From positions 122,884 to 186,883 of the forward strand of contig NZ_PDUD01000034.1 of NCBI RefSeq assembly GCF_002646595.1: a DNA stretch of 64,000 bases, given 5' to 3'. Below the pieces are notes generated by a model. The model did not search any database. It worked only from the letters and a program-made list of their open reading frames with translations, and was not told where the DNA came from. This DNA comes from Flavilitoribacter nigricans DSM 23189 = NBRC 102662 (GTDB lineage Bacteria > Bacteroidota > Bacteroidia > Chitinophagales > Saprospiraceae). The stretch's first letter is position 1; each line of letters begins with the position of its first letter. A program made the translations under genes and the position numbers. Positions 1 to 8,600 of this stretch are shown piece by piece.

Positions 1-2
1 CG

Positions 3-266
3 TACCTGAGTTATGCTATCGCCGGTCAGATCAAAAATGACCAGAACGAAGTAGATATCGATTTTGACGTAGATAATTACAAGCGTTCCGATTTCACTCT
101 GGCTACTGCCCTGGGTGTAGAGTTCGGAAGCCGCGATGCACTGCGCTTCTTCGTAGACGGCCGTTACCTGATGGGTCTGAACGACCTTGACGACAGTGAC
201 CCCACTACTTTCTCTCGCAGAAACCGCGTATTCGGAATCAACGGTGGTATCATCGTACCGCTTTAA
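3..266 (+). CDS. Outer-membrane beta-barrel protein, C-terminal part
   Basis: The window opens inside this gene; 87 residues and the stop are visible. The sequence alternates polar and hydrophobic residues in beta-strand pairs (for example FTLATALGVEFG, LRFFVDGRYLMG and VFGINGGIIVPL) and ends on a hydrophobic strand, as outer-membrane barrel proteins of the OmpW/PorT/OMP_b-brl type do. The frame is open from base 3 with no start, so the N-terminus lies upstream. It is followed 24 bases later by a strong terminator. The exact family cannot be fixed from this fragment. Confidence 0.7.
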   Translation, partial: YLSYAIAGQIKNDQNEVDIDFDVDNYKRSDFTLATALGVEFGSRDALRFFVDGRYLMGLNDLDDSDPTTFSRRNRVFGINGGIIVPL

Positions 267-290
267 ATCGACGCGAAAACACCATAAAAA

Positions 291-325
291 AAGTCGTAAA
301 CCTCTCGGGGTTTACGACTTTTTTT
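291..325. terminator. Bidirectional intrinsic terminator
   Basis: A perfect 12-bp stem (AAGTCGTAAACC, 291-302, pairing with 309-320) closes a 6-base loop. It is followed by a T run to 325 and preceded by an A run at 285-292. It lies between two convergent genes, so it can stop transcription from both sides. Confidence 0.9.
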
Positions 326-341
326 ATTGCTATACCGATCT

Positions 342-2264
342 TTACCAGACCTCAAACTCGGTTCGGCGATTTTTCTGCCGGCCTTCGTCCGAATCATTAC
401 CCGCAATGGGCCGCGTTTCCCCGAATCCTTTGTATTTCAACCTTTCTCCGTCCACTCCTTTCTCGATCAGATAGCTGTAAACCGCCCGCGCCCGGGCTTC
501 GGAAAGCTGTTGATTGTCTTCATCACTGCCCACATCATCCGTATGTCCGTTGATCTGGATCCGCATGTCAGGATTGTCTTCCAGCAGGCCGAATAAACGA
601 TCCAGCTCATTGGTGGAACTGGGCAACAATTCGGCGGAAGCCGTGGCGAAAAATACATTCTTCAATACGATCGGCTGCCGGTCTTCCTCCGTCATTTCCG
701 CGGCCGGCTCGATGGGTTGCAGCGGCACATCCAGTTCGAAGGGATCACTCAGATCGGCTTCCTGCAGGGCAAAATTCTCGGAAAAGAACAGATAGCCTTC
801 CTTATTTACATTGAGCGCATAATCCCGGCCCGCCGTCAGGCAAACCAGGTAGGAACCATCATCGCAATTGGCCACGATGGCTACCGGCCGCCCCGTTGCC
901 AAATCGATCAGTTCGGCCCGGGCGCTGATCATTGCCTCCGTTTTACGGTCATAAATATGCCCCTGCACGTAAGTCACCGGTAATGGGGCGATCTCCGGAT
1001 AGACCGGGAAAGTGAAGATATCCAGGTCTTGTACGCCTTTGGGACTTTTGGCAAAAAAACCGGCTTTACCGTCCAGGCTAATACTAATGGCCCCTTCGTC
1101 ATCCGGGGTATTGATCGGGTATCCCAGGTTGGTTACTGGGCCCCATTGCCCGTCTTCCTGCAGTTGAACCCGGTAGAGGTCAATTCCACCCATTCCCGGG
1201 CGGCCGTCCGAACTGAAATACAGCGTGCGACCGTCGGCGTGCAGAAAAGGCGACTGGTCGTTGCCGGGTGTATTGATGGCTTCGCCCATATTGACCGGTT
1301 TGCCCCACTTGCCGCTCAGGCTGCGGCGACAGGCCCAGATGTCATTCCCGCCGTAGCCGCCTTCGCGATTACTGACAAAGATCAGCAGACTGCCATCGGC
1401 ACTCAGGGTGGGCTGTGCCTCCCAGGCACCGGTATTCAAGCTCCCCTCGATCTTGGCCGGTCTCGTCCAGTTGCCGTCGCATTTTTCGGAATAAAAAAGA
1501 TTGCATCCGCCCTGATCGGGGCCGGACTGGCAAAAGGTAAAAACCATAAGTCGACCGTCCGCAGAAATACTCTGCGCTCCTTCGTTATAGGGAGTGTTCA
1601 GCGCAGCGAGCGGTTGCACGTTCGCCCACGCGCCATCCTTTTTCTCGGCTACGTAAAAATCTTCCTGATCCCCGATCCGGCGGGTGAACACCAGGGTATT
1701 ACCATCCGCACTCAGCAAGGGCAGATATTCCAGATCAGGGCTACTGATGGGCGCTCCGATATTTTCCGGAGCAAAGGGAATGGGTTTGCGGATCGCTTCG
1801 GCCGCAAACCGCGCGTCTTCCAGATGTTTTTTGGCCCGCTCTACGAGCGATTCCCGTTTGTAACCACTGCCGATAAAACGTTCCAGCAGATCGGCAGCAG
1901 CGGGAAATTTTTCCAGTCCTTTCTTGGCCAGCGCCAGCTGGTACAGTACCAGCACGTCGTATTGCTGCTCCAGGGCGAGTACTTTTTCAAGATCGCTTTC
2001 CGCAGCCGCGTAGGAACGGGTATCATAATGGATCGTACCACGCATGTGATAGCCTTCCGTAAAATTCGGCGCATCTTCCAGCAGTTCATTCAGGTCCCGG
2101 ATGGCGGCGTCCAGACGGCCCTGACTGTTGCTTATCCGGATCTGCTCGTACAGCTTTTGTTGGCGTCGACTGAGGTCTTTCGCACTTTGCCCTTCCTGTC
2201 CGAAAAGCGATTGCGTAAAAGCAAAAGCAGAGATCAGGGTCAGTATATAAATCGTTGTTTTCAT
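342..2264 (-). CDS. PorE-like OmpA family protein (TPR, PD40 propeller, CRD, OmpA)
   Basis: A 640-residue exported protein with signal peptide (residues 1-22, ending at SLFGQ). Domain order: tetratricopeptide-like helices (about 30-135), WD40-like PD40 repeats (about 165-425, with repeated LSADG, ISADG and LHADG motifs), a carboxypeptidase-regulatory-like beta domain (about 432-515), and a C-terminal OmpA peptidoglycan-binding domain (about 530-640, with NGHTDDVGSDEDN and RRTEFEVW). The same order is known for PorE of the type IX secretion system and for related Bacteroidota envelope proteins. No PorP/SprF gene is adjacent, so a T9SS role is only a possibility. It follows the upstream minus-strand gene by 48 bases and is probably cotranscribed with it. 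Confidence 0.85.
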   Translation of the reverse strand: MKTTIYILTLISAFAFTQSLFGQEGQSAKDLSRRQQKLYEQIRISNSQGRLDAAIRDLNELLEDAPNFTEGYHMRGTIHYDTRSYAAAESDLEKVLALEQQYDVLVLYQLALAKKGLEKFPAAADLLERFIGSGYKRESLVERAKKHLEDARFAAEAIRKPIPFAPENIGAPISSPDLEYLPLLSADGNTLVFTRRIGDQEDFYVAEKKDGAWANVQPLAALNTPYNEGAQSISADGRLMVFTFCQSGPDQGGCNLFYSEKCDGNWTRPAKIEGSLNTGAWEAQPTLSADGSLLIFVSNREGGYGGNDIWACRRSLSGKWGKPVNMGEAINTPGNDQSPFLHADGRTLYFSSDGRPGMGGIDLYRVQLQEDGQWGPVTNLGYPINTPDDEGAISISLDGKAGFFAKSPKGVQDLDIFTFPVYPEIAPLPVTYVQGHIYDRKTEAMISARAELIDLATGRPVAIVANCDDGSYLVCLTAGRDYALNVNKEGYLFFSENFALQEADLSDPFELDVPLQPIEPAAEMTEEDRQPIVLKNVFFATASAELLPSSTNELDRLFGLLEDNPDMRIQINGHTDDVGSDEDNQQLSEARARAVYSYLIEKGVDGERLKYKGFGETRPIAGNDSDEGRQKNRRTEFEVW

Positions 2265-2312
2265 GTTTTTTTCAACATTCTCGGCATCCGCTTGCCAGCG
2301 TCTATCCGTCTT

Positions 2313-2942
2313 CTATAAAAATAGTTCTTCCAATTTGCGGTTGAGTTTCTTCACCCGCTTTTCCAGTAGTTTTTCGAAGGCCGTTTCGGGAGCCAGGATC
2401 TTATTGAAGCCATAACCGAATCCGGTCATCAGTACGGGTTTGGGGAAAGGGTGGCCCAGGTCCGTCAATTCGCTATCCGTAAGCACCATAGATTCCGCCC
2501 GGCTACCGGAATACAGCACCGGTCGACCGAAACGCAGTTGAATGACCTTGCCGGGTATGTCTACAGATTCGGTTACTTCCAACTGCCGGTTCAGCAAATC
2601 CGTCCGATAAACGTTCCGCGTAGTATCGTAGACAAACCCGATGGGCATGGCGTCGAAATTTTCGTCGAAAGCCTCGAGAATGGCCAGATTTTTCAGTTTG
2701 GTTTCCATTTGTACGCTTTCCAGTTGGGCCTGCAAGCGGGCGCGGGCCGATTCACTGAGCTCCGGATCGGCGATCGTGGCTTTGATGGCCTGCATTTTCT
2801 TTTCCTGACTCGGCAGCCGAACGATCAGAATCGTCCTGTCCAGACCATTGTAGAGTGAATCTTCCAGACTTTGGCCCCGAAGCGGAGAAAATCCAATAAA
2901 AACAAGGGCCAGGGAAAACAGAAAAATAGCTTTTGCGTTCAT
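2313..2942 (-). CDS. Secreted protein of unknown function
   Basis: 209 residues with a clear signal peptide (MNAKAIFLFSLALVFIGFSP, cleavage near RGQ). The mature part is predicted mixed: a charged helical stretch (about 40-95, rich in K/E/Q/A), then a beta-rich section (about 100-165), and a basic C-terminal helix (KLLEKRVKKLNRKLEELF). I do not recognise a family. It is the first gene of a two-gene minus-strand unit with the PorE-like OmpA protein, so an envelope role is likely. The ATG at 2942 is the only start placed correctly before the signal peptide. Confidence 0.7.
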   Translation of the reverse strand: MNAKAIFLFSLALVFIGFSPLRGQSLEDSLYNGLDRTILIVRLPSQEKKMQAIKATIADPELSESARARLQAQLESVQMETKLKNLAILEAFDENFDAMPIGFVYDTTRNVYRTDLLNRQLEVTESVDIPGKVIQLRFGRPVLYSGSRAESMVLTDSELTDLGHPFPKPVLMTGFGYGFNKILAPETAFEKLLEKRVKKLNRKLEELFL

Positions 2943-2985
2943 AAAACAAGTATTACCCGGTATAAAGACTAGAAAAAGATCAAAA

Positions 2986-3014
2986 GAAACTTAAAGTTTT
3001 GTTAATTGAGTCAA
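2986..3014 (-). promoter_or_regulatory. Putative promoter of the 2942-to-342 unit
   Basis: On the minus strand, TTG (3014-3012) is followed after 18 bases by TAAGTTTC (2993-2986). This matches the Bacteroidota -33/-7 consensus TTG and TAnnTTTG at 7 of 8 positions in the -7 box. Transcription would start about 35 bases before the ATG at 2942. Confidence 0.4.
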
Positions 3015-3190
3015 GGAGCCATTAAGCTTTTGTAGCTACCTGGCCAATCTGCCCACATTGTAATTTTTTTTTAGCAAATTTGTGACCTCTAAATTTTACG
3101 CGGGAGCAGCAATTTTGTTGAACCCAGTGCTTTGTCTCTGATATCTCCGGGATCAGGCACTAACTCATCCGCCATTATAAAATAAATAAT

Positions 3191-4186
3191 ATGACCCATT
3201 CGATTGACATCGAAGCGCTCAACCAACAGATCTACCTCGATAGCGCCTTTGTTGAACGATTAAACGCTGAAACCGGCAAAGTCATTGTCGGGCAGCATCA
3301 CATGGTAGAACGTTTGCTCCTCGGCCTGCTTACGCGTGGCCACGTTCTGCTGGAAGGTTTGCCCGGTCTGGCCAAAACCCTGGCCATCAAAACCTTGTCC
3401 AAGACCATCGATGCCAAATTCAGCCGTATCCAGTTTACACCGGACCTTCTGCCCGCCGATATCATCGGTACCATGATCTATAACCCCAGCCAAAATGAGT
3501 TTTCCGTCCGGAAAGGTCCCATTTTTGCCAACTTCGTACTGGCGGATGAGATCAACCGGGCGCCGGCCAAGGTGCAAAGTGCACTGCTCGAGGCCATGCA
3601 GGAACGCCAGGTGACGATCGGTAACGAAACGTTCAAATTGCAGGAACCCTTTCTGGTACTGGCTACCCAGAACCCGATCGAACAGGAAGGTACCTATCCG
3701 CTGCCGGAAGCCCAGGTCGACCGTTTCATGCTGAAGGTAAAGATCACCTATCCCAAACAGGAGGAAGAACGGGAGATCATTCGCCGCAACCTGAAGGGCG
3801 ACTTTGAAAATGTCAATGCGGTTGTCAAACCGGAAGAGATCATCAAAGCCCGCGAATCTGTCCGCAAGGTATATATGGACGAAAAGATCGAACAGTACAT
3901 TCTGGATATCGTTTTCGCCACCCGGACCCCGGCCGATTACCGGCTCAAGAATCTGGAACTGCTCATCAACTACGGCGGTTCGCCGCGGGCGAGTATCGCG
4001 CTGGCTATGGCCGCTAAGGCCTATGCTTTTCTGCAACGCCGCGGTTACGTTATTCCGGAAGATGTACGGAGCGTTTGCCACGATGTAATGCGTCACCGCA
4101 TCGGCCTGACCTACGAGGCCGAAGCCGAGAACGTCACGCAGGAAGATATTATTAATCAGGTGCTGAATTCGGTAGAGGTACCTTAG
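3191..4186 (+). CDS. moxR: MoxR-family AAA+ ATPase
   Basis: 331 residues, usual length for MoxR. Walker A is GLPGLAKT (residues 56-63), Walker B is LADEINRAP, and sensor 1 lies in LATQNPIEQEGTYPLPEAQVDRF. MoxR ATPases act as chaperone-like partners of VWA-domain proteins, and this gene heads an operon with DUF58 and three Bat genes, the standard Bacteroidota arrangement. The ATG at 3191 follows an A/T-rich leader without a strong Shine-Dalgarno. The divergent neighbour starts 248 bases upstream, so both promoters lie in that gap. Confidence 0.95.
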   Translation: MTHSIDIEALNQQIYLDSAFVERLNAETGKVIVGQHHMVERLLLGLLTRGHVLLEGLPGLAKTLAIKTLSKTIDAKFSRIQFTPDLLPADIIGTMIYNPSQNEFSVRKGPIFANFVLADEINRAPAKVQSALLEAMQERQVTIGNETFKLQEPFLVLATQNPIEQEGTYPLPEAQVDRFMLKVKITYPKQEEEREIIRRNLKGDFENVNAVVKPEEIIKARESVRKVYMDEKIEQYILDIVFATRTPADYRLKNLELLINYGGSPRASIALAMAAKAYAFLQRRGYVIPEDVRSVCHDVMRHRIGLTYEAEAENVTQEDIINQVLNSVEVP

Positions 4187-4190
4187 GTAT

Positions 4191-4307
4191 GGTCGACGGT
4201 GGACGGTCGACGGTGGATGGTATTTCACCCGTCGACCGTCAACCCTCTACCGTCTACCCTCAACCGTCAACCGTCCACCGTCCACCGTCCACCATCAACC
4301 ATCAACC
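4191..4307. repeat. Inverted arrays of degenerate 7-bp repeats
   Basis: Five heptamers of type GGTSGAC (4191-4225: GGTCGAC, GGTGGAC, GGTCGAC, GGTGGAT, GGTATTT) are followed after 5 bases by eleven heptamers of the complementary type GTCNACC (4231-4307). The two blocks run in opposite senses, so the transcript could fold into a long imperfect hairpin between moxR and the DUF58 gene. No coding function is likely. Confidence 0.85.
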
Positions 4308-4317
4308 GTTTCAAAAA

Positions 4318-5187
4318 ATGGAAACCAGCGAACTCCTCAAGAAGGTCCGCAAGATAGAGATCAAGACGAAAGGTCTGAGCAAGCATATCTTTTCCGGAGA
4401 GTACCACAGTGCTTTCAAGGGGCGGGGTATGTCCTTCAGCGAAGTTCGCAATTACCAGTACGGGGATGACGTCCGGAATATTGACTGGAACGTTACGGCG
4501 CGTACGGGCGATCCGCACGTCAAGATCTTTGAGGAAGAACGGGAACTGACCGTGATGCTGCTGATCGATATGAGCCGGTCTTCCTTTTTCGGTACGGTCA
4601 ATCAGTTGAAAAACGAGATCCTTACGGAGATCTGTGCCGTGCTGGCCTTTTCGGCCATTCAGAACAACGATAAGGTGGGCGTGATCTTCTTTTCGGACCG
4701 GGTGGAAAAATTCATCCCGCCCAAAAAGGGTCGTCAGCATACGCTGCGCATCATTCGCGAATTGATCGATTTTGAACCGACCGGTCACGGTACCGATATG
4801 CGTTCTACGCTGGAGTATTTCAACAATGTGGTTAAAAAGCGTAGTATCTGCTTTTTGCTCTCGGATTTCCTGACGGAAAACTACGAAGCACCGCTCCGCA
4901 TTGTGGCCCGCAAACACGACCTTATCGGCGTGCACCTCGTGGATCCTCGGGAAGAAGAGCTGCCGAATATCGGGCTCATCCGGGCCCTGGACGCCGAAAG
5001 CGGCCAGATGCGTTGGATCGATACGGCTTCCAAACGCATCCGGTCCGAATACGCCCAGTGGTACACCGATCACTCCCAGTATTTCAAGCGGGTATTTCTG
5101 CGAAGCGGCGCCGATACGGTGACCATCCGCACCAACGAATCCTATGTAAACGCCCTGTTACGGTTTTTTCAGCGAAGAATATCATGA
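4318..5187 (+). CDS. DUF58 protein (VWA-like), Bat operon
   Basis: 289 residues. The N-terminal half carries the DUF58 signature (FSGEYHSAFKGRGMSFSEVR, then YGDDVRNIDWNVTARTGDPHVK). A von Willebrand A-like fold follows, with the metal-site motif DMSRS in MLLIDMSRSSFFG. DUF58 proteins pair with MoxR ATPases. The start is placed at METSELL (4318), because the longer open frame upstream runs through the heptamer repeat and gives low-complexity sequence. Its TGA overlaps the next ATG (ATGA at 5184-5187), indicating translational coupling. Confidence 0.9.
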   Translation: METSELLKKVRKIEIKTKGLSKHIFSGEYHSAFKGRGMSFSEVRNYQYGDDVRNIDWNVTARTGDPHVKIFEEERELTVMLLIDMSRSSFFGTVNQLKNEILTEICAVLAFSAIQNNDKVGVIFFSDRVEKFIPPKKGRQHTLRIIRELIDFEPTGHGTDMRSTLEYFNNVVKKRSICFLLSDFLTENYEAPLRIVARKHDLIGVHLVDPREEELPNIGLIRALDAESGQMRWIDTASKRIRSEYAQWYTDHSQYFKRVFLRSGADTVTIRTNESYVNALLRFFQRRIS

Positions 5188-6230
5188 CGAAACGCTTTTT
5201 AATCTGCATACTCTGGATACTCCTTTTACCGGTAGCGGCGCTGACCCAGTCTACCGTAACGGCGGAACTATCCAATACCGTCATCATGATCGGCGACCAG
5301 GTAAAGCTGCAGATCCGGGTCACCCAACCGGGTAATGACAAAGTAGATATCGACCTGAATCCGATCTCAGAAGTAGAAGGCCTGGAAATTGTGAGCGAGA
5401 CCGCGCCGGTAACCAAAGAAGATCCGGGCGTGAACTATCTGGAAAAGAACGTGATGATCACCTCCTTCGATTCGGGAGAATACGTCGTACCGCAAATTCC
5501 CGTACGGCTGATCGGAGCCGACGGCCAGATCGAAACCCTGCAGACCAACCCGATCCCGCTTACGGTCAATACGATCCCCATCGCATCGGATTCGCTGCAA
5601 CTGGCGCCGATCAAGGATATTGAACGGGAGGATTTCACTTTTCAGGACAGCCTGCCCTATCTGCTGGGTGGTGCCGGAGTGATCATTATCGGTCTGCTGA
5701 TCTGGTGGTTCTTCTTCAAAAAACACGATGATCAGGGAAAAACCAGGCCTGTTATTATCCGCCCGGCTCACGAAGTGGCGCTGGACAAACTCGAAGAACT
5801 GCAAAAACAGGAACTCTGGCAGAAAGGACGGATCAAGGACTATTATAGTATATTGACCTATGTGGCCAGAGAATATCTGGAAAATCGCTTTAAGATCCCC
5901 GCACTGGAAAATACAACCGGCGAGATCCTGCAAAAATTGAACGGAGCCCCGGAGATCGATCAGGACCGGCTCCAGACCCTGCGCCAGATCCTGACCTCTT
6001 CGGATATGGTGAAATTCGCGAAAGCCGAACCGGCAGCCGCCTTCCATACCGAAGCCATGGATAAGACCCGGCAGTTTATTATCATCACCCAGGCCAAACC
6101 GCAGGAGGAAGTAAAAGAAGAAGAAAATATGGAGGAAACCGAAGCGGTGACGGCGGCCGAGGAGCAGAAAACCAAAGAGCCGAATGAGGAAAACGGGGAA
6201 TCCCCGGAAAATGAAGCAATAAAAGAATAA
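5184..6230 (+). CDS. BatD-like membrane protein with acidic tail
   Basis: 348 residues: signal peptide (ending about ALTQ), a beta-sandwich periplasmic domain (about 25-150), one transmembrane helix (about 158-178, LLGGAGVIIIGLLIWWFFF), and a cytoplasmic helical region (about 195-300). A Glu-rich C-terminal tail (about 300-348) follows, rich in EE and EN. The layout resembles BatD and DUF4381-type partners of VWA/MoxR systems. The start overlaps the DUF58 stop. The longer frame from 5013 merely reads through the DUF58 gene in another phase. The precise role in the Bat complex is unknown. Confidence 0.8.
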   Translation: MTKRFLICILWILLLPVAALTQSTVTAELSNTVIMIGDQVKLQIRVTQPGNDKVDIDLNPISEVEGLEIVSETAPVTKEDPGVNYLEKNVMITSFDSGEYVVPQIPVRLIGADGQIETLQTNPIPLTVNTIPIASDSLQLAPIKDIEREDFTFQDSLPYLLGGAGVIIIGLLIWWFFFKKHDDQGKTRPVIIRPAHEVALDKLEELQKQELWQKGRIKDYYSILTYVAREYLENRFKIPALENTTGEILQKLNGAPEIDQDRLQTLRQILTSSDMVKFAKAEPAAAFHTEAMDKTRQFIIITQAKPQEEVKEEENMEETEAVTAAEEQKTKEPNEENGESPENEAIKE

Positions 6231-6326
6231 CGATAGGCCGGATGGGCCACCAGGGGCTACACATTAACCGGCATGCCGGTTGCCCGCCCTTTTACACTGC
6301 ACCCACCGGACCGTCAACGATAGCAA

Positions 6327-7325
6327 ATGTTTGGAGGTATAAGTTTCGCAAACCCGGCAGTACTGATACTGCTCTTATTGATACCCGCTCTGGGCGTCTG
6401 GTACTATTACCGGCGGCGGCAGCGTTATGCTACTTTACGAATGCCCACCCTGAGAGGAATTGAAGGGATTCAATCCATCCGGGGCCGGCTGCGGGCATTG
6501 CTTCCGATCCTGCGCGTACTGGCGGTAGGCGCTCTGATCATTGCTCTGGCCCGGCCGCAGCAGATCCTGGAAGAGGAGGAAGTAAAAGCCGAGGGTATCG
6601 ATATTGCCATGGTCATGGACCTGTCCAGTAGTATGCTGGCCGAAGATTTTGAGCCCAACCGCCTGGAAGTGAGCAAACGCGTCGCTTCCGATTTTGTGGA
6701 TAAACGGGAATTTGACCGCGTCGGACTGATCGTATTTTCCGGTGAGGCCTTTACGCAGTGCCCACTGACCATTGATCACGATGTGGTGAAGACCTTCCTT
6801 TCGCAATTGCAGTGCGGCCTGCTGGAAGACGGAACGGCAATCGGGCTGGGACTGGCTACCGCCGTCAACCGGCTCAAGGAAAGCGAAGCCGAAAGCAAGG
6901 TCGTGATCCTGCTGACGGACGGAGTGAACAATACCGGATACCAGTCTCCGAAACTGGCGGCTCAGATCGCCCAGGAATTCGGGATCAAGGTCTATACGAT
7001 CGGCGTGGGCTCCATGGGCGAGACCCTGGCACCGGTCAGCCGACGCAGTGACGGTAAATTTATTTTTGGGATCGCCCGGGTGGAGATCGACGAAGAGTTG
7101 CTGAAAGAGATCGCCGATATGACCGGCGGCCAGTATTTCCGGGCCACGGATGCCGAAAGCCTGGAAGCGATCTATGCCTCTATCGACCAACTGGAAAAAA
7201 CGGAAATGGAAGTGACCTCCTTCCGGCGTTATAAAGAAGAATTTCATCGTTTCGCATTCTGGGGCCTGATCTTCCTCCTGCTGGAGCTGATCCTGCGCTA
7301 TTCCATACTGCGGACGATTCCATAG
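6327..7325 (+). CDS. batA: BatA, VWA-domain membrane protein
   Basis: 332 residues. Two N-terminal membrane helices (about 9-28 and 58-76), a VWA domain with MIDAS motif D98-L-S100-S-S102, and a C-terminal membrane helix (about 308-325). The conserved threonine and aspartate of the MIDAS site appear in EDGTAIG and LLTDGVNNTG. BatA/BatB are paired membrane VWA proteins of the Bat (aerotolerance) operon and probably face the periplasm. The 96-base spacer before it contains a perfect 16-bp palindrome, AACCGGCATGCCGGTT (6266-6281). Confidence 0.93.
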   Translation: MFGGISFANPAVLILLLLIPALGVWYYYRRRQRYATLRMPTLRGIEGIQSIRGRLRALLPILRVLAVGALIIALARPQQILEEEEVKAEGIDIAMVMDLSSSMLAEDFEPNRLEVSKRVASDFVDKREFDRVGLIVFSGEAFTQCPLTIDHDVVKTFLSQLQCGLLEDGTAIGLGLATAVNRLKESEAESKVVILLTDGVNNTGYQSPKLAAQIAQEFGIKVYTIGVGSMGETLAPVSRRSDGKFIFGIARVEIDEELLKEIADMTGGQYFRATDAESLEAIYASIDQLEKTEMEVTSFRRYKEEFHRFAFWGLIFLLLELILRYSILRTIP

Positions 7326-7337
7326 CAGGTGAGCACT

Positions 7338-7357
7338 ACCGGCTAAGCGCCGGTTTT
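7338..7357 (+). terminator. Weak hairpin between batA and batB
   Basis: A 6-bp stem ACCGGC/GCCGGT (7338-7343 and 7349-7354) with a 5-base loop is followed by only four T. It could attenuate transcription or stabilise mRNA inside the operon. A full stop is unlikely because batB follows immediately. Confidence 0.35.
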
Positions 7358-7382
7358 GACACACAAACAGTTTAACGACTAC

Positions 7383-8411
7383 ATGTTTAGATTCGAACAT
7401 CCGGAACACTTGTACGCTTTACTGGCCATACCGCTCCTGGTATTGTTCTTTACGGCCAGTCGTTTGCACCGCCGGCGGGCACTCACCCGTTTCGGGGACC
7501 TGCAGCTGATGGAGCAGATCGCTCCGGACATGTCCAAATATAAACACACCCTGAAGTTCGTACTCCTGGTCATCGGTATGGCTATCCTCGTGATCGCCTG
7601 GGCCAATCCGCAATGGGGCAGCAAAAAGGAAACCGTTACCCGGAAGGGTATCGACCTTTTTATTGCACTGGATATCTCCCAGAGTATGCTGGCGGAGGAT
7701 ATTTCTCCCAGTCGTCTGGAGCGCGCCAAACGTTTTAGTCAAAATCTGGTGGAAGGTCTAAAGGGCGAAAATATCGGGGTGATCTTGTTTGCCTGTAATG
7801 CCTATCTACAGGTGCCCCTGACGGTAGACTACAGCTTTGCCGACCTTTTCCTGCGCACGGCCAATCCCGGAATGGCGCCCTCGCAGGGTACTTCCCTGGC
7901 GGAAGCCATTCAACTGGCCCAGGAGTCTTTCCCCGAGGAAAACGAACGCAATAAAGCCCTGGTGATCATTTCTGACGGTGAGGAACACGACGGGGCGGCG
8001 GCGGTCGTAGCCTCAGAAGCCAATGACAACGGGCTGACCATCTTCACCATCGGTATCGGAAATCCGGAAGGTAGCTTCATCCCGACCAAGGTGGCCGGAC
8101 GGCAGGACTATAAACGCGATAATGCCGGTAACCCCATTCGGTCCCGCCTGAACGAGGATGCCCTGAAAAGTGTGGCCGAGGCGGGTAACGGACTATATTT
8201 TAACCTGGCAGGGCGTGATCAGCAGATCATCAGCGCGCTGCGAGAGCGGATCGACCAGATCGAGAAGCAGGAATTCGAACAGCAATCCTTCACGGATTAC
8301 GCCAGCTATTTCCAGATATTCATCGCACTGGGACTGGCGTTGCTGATCATCGAGTTCATCATCTCGTACCGGAAGAGCCGGTACCTGGCGGATAAGGATA
8401 TTTTTGCTTAG
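7383..8411 (+). CDS. batB: BatB, VWA-domain membrane protein
   Basis: 342 residues, starting MFRFEHPEHLY, the typical N-terminus of Bat proteins; an upstream ATG at 7356 would add nine atypical residues. N-terminal helices (about 8-24 and 57-74), VWA domain with MIDAS D97-I-S99-Q-S101, EDISPSRLERAK and ISDGEEHDG, and a C-terminal helix (about 309-327). It is the paralogue of BatA. The TAG stop (8409-8411) uses the first base of the MITE-like element inserted there; the reading end would be the same without the insertion. Confidence 0.93.
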   Translation: MFRFEHPEHLYALLAIPLLVLFFTASRLHRRRALTRFGDLQLMEQIAPDMSKYKHTLKFVLLVIGMAILVIAWANPQWGSKKETVTRKGIDLFIALDISQSMLAEDISPSRLERAKRFSQNLVEGLKGENIGVILFACNAYLQVPLTVDYSFADLFLRTANPGMAPSQGTSLAEAIQLAQESFPEENERNKALVIISDGEEHDGAAAVVASEANDNGLTIFTIGIGNPEGSFIPTKVAGRQDYKRDNAGNPIRSRLNEDALKSVAEAGNGLYFNLAGRDQQIISALRERIDQIEKQEFEQQSFTDYASYFQIFIALGLALLIIEFIISYRKSRYLADKDIFA

Positions 8412-8565
8412 AGACTGTTTGAAAACCTCTCACTGGGTTACCCGTACGGGCCGCCACTTTGCACCTATTTTTAACTCCATAGCTGGGCTATGCAGTGAAA
8501 AATAGCTTTCAATTGACGCCAAAATCCGGGTTTTTCTCCGGCAGCAGAAGTTTTCAAACAGTCTC
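8411..8565. mobile_element. MITE-like element, 155 bp
   Basis: Perfect 16-bp terminal inverted repeats GAGACTGTTTGAAAAC (8411-8426, complement at 8550-8565), continuing with good match to about 20 bp, are flanked by TTA on both sides (8408-8410, 8566-8568), a likely 3-bp target duplication. Inside is a second inverted repeat (8465-8482 with 8488-8505, 16 of 18 matching). There is no open frame. The structure fits a non-autonomous element moved by an IS5-like transposase (TNA targets are known for IS1031-type members); the parent element is not in this window. Confidence 0.8.
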
Positions 8566-8600
8566 TTAGATATGCTTTAGTAACAGCAAAATCAAAAGAT

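Noticed and set aside
1029..2318. A 429-codon open frame antisense to the PorE-like gene
   Set aside because: No recognisable domain; the opposite strand encodes a complete OmpA/PD40 protein.
4191..4307. CRISPR-like repeat array
   Set aside because: Units are 7 bases, contiguous, without spacers, and no cas genes are present.
4189..4317. Upstream extension of the DUF58 protein
   Set aside because: The extension only translates the heptamer repeat; family N-terminus starts at 4318.
6266..6281. Perfect palindrome AACCGGCATGCCGGTT as an operator
   Set aside because: Only one copy and no matching regulator nearby; it could be a chance palindrome or RNA hairpin.
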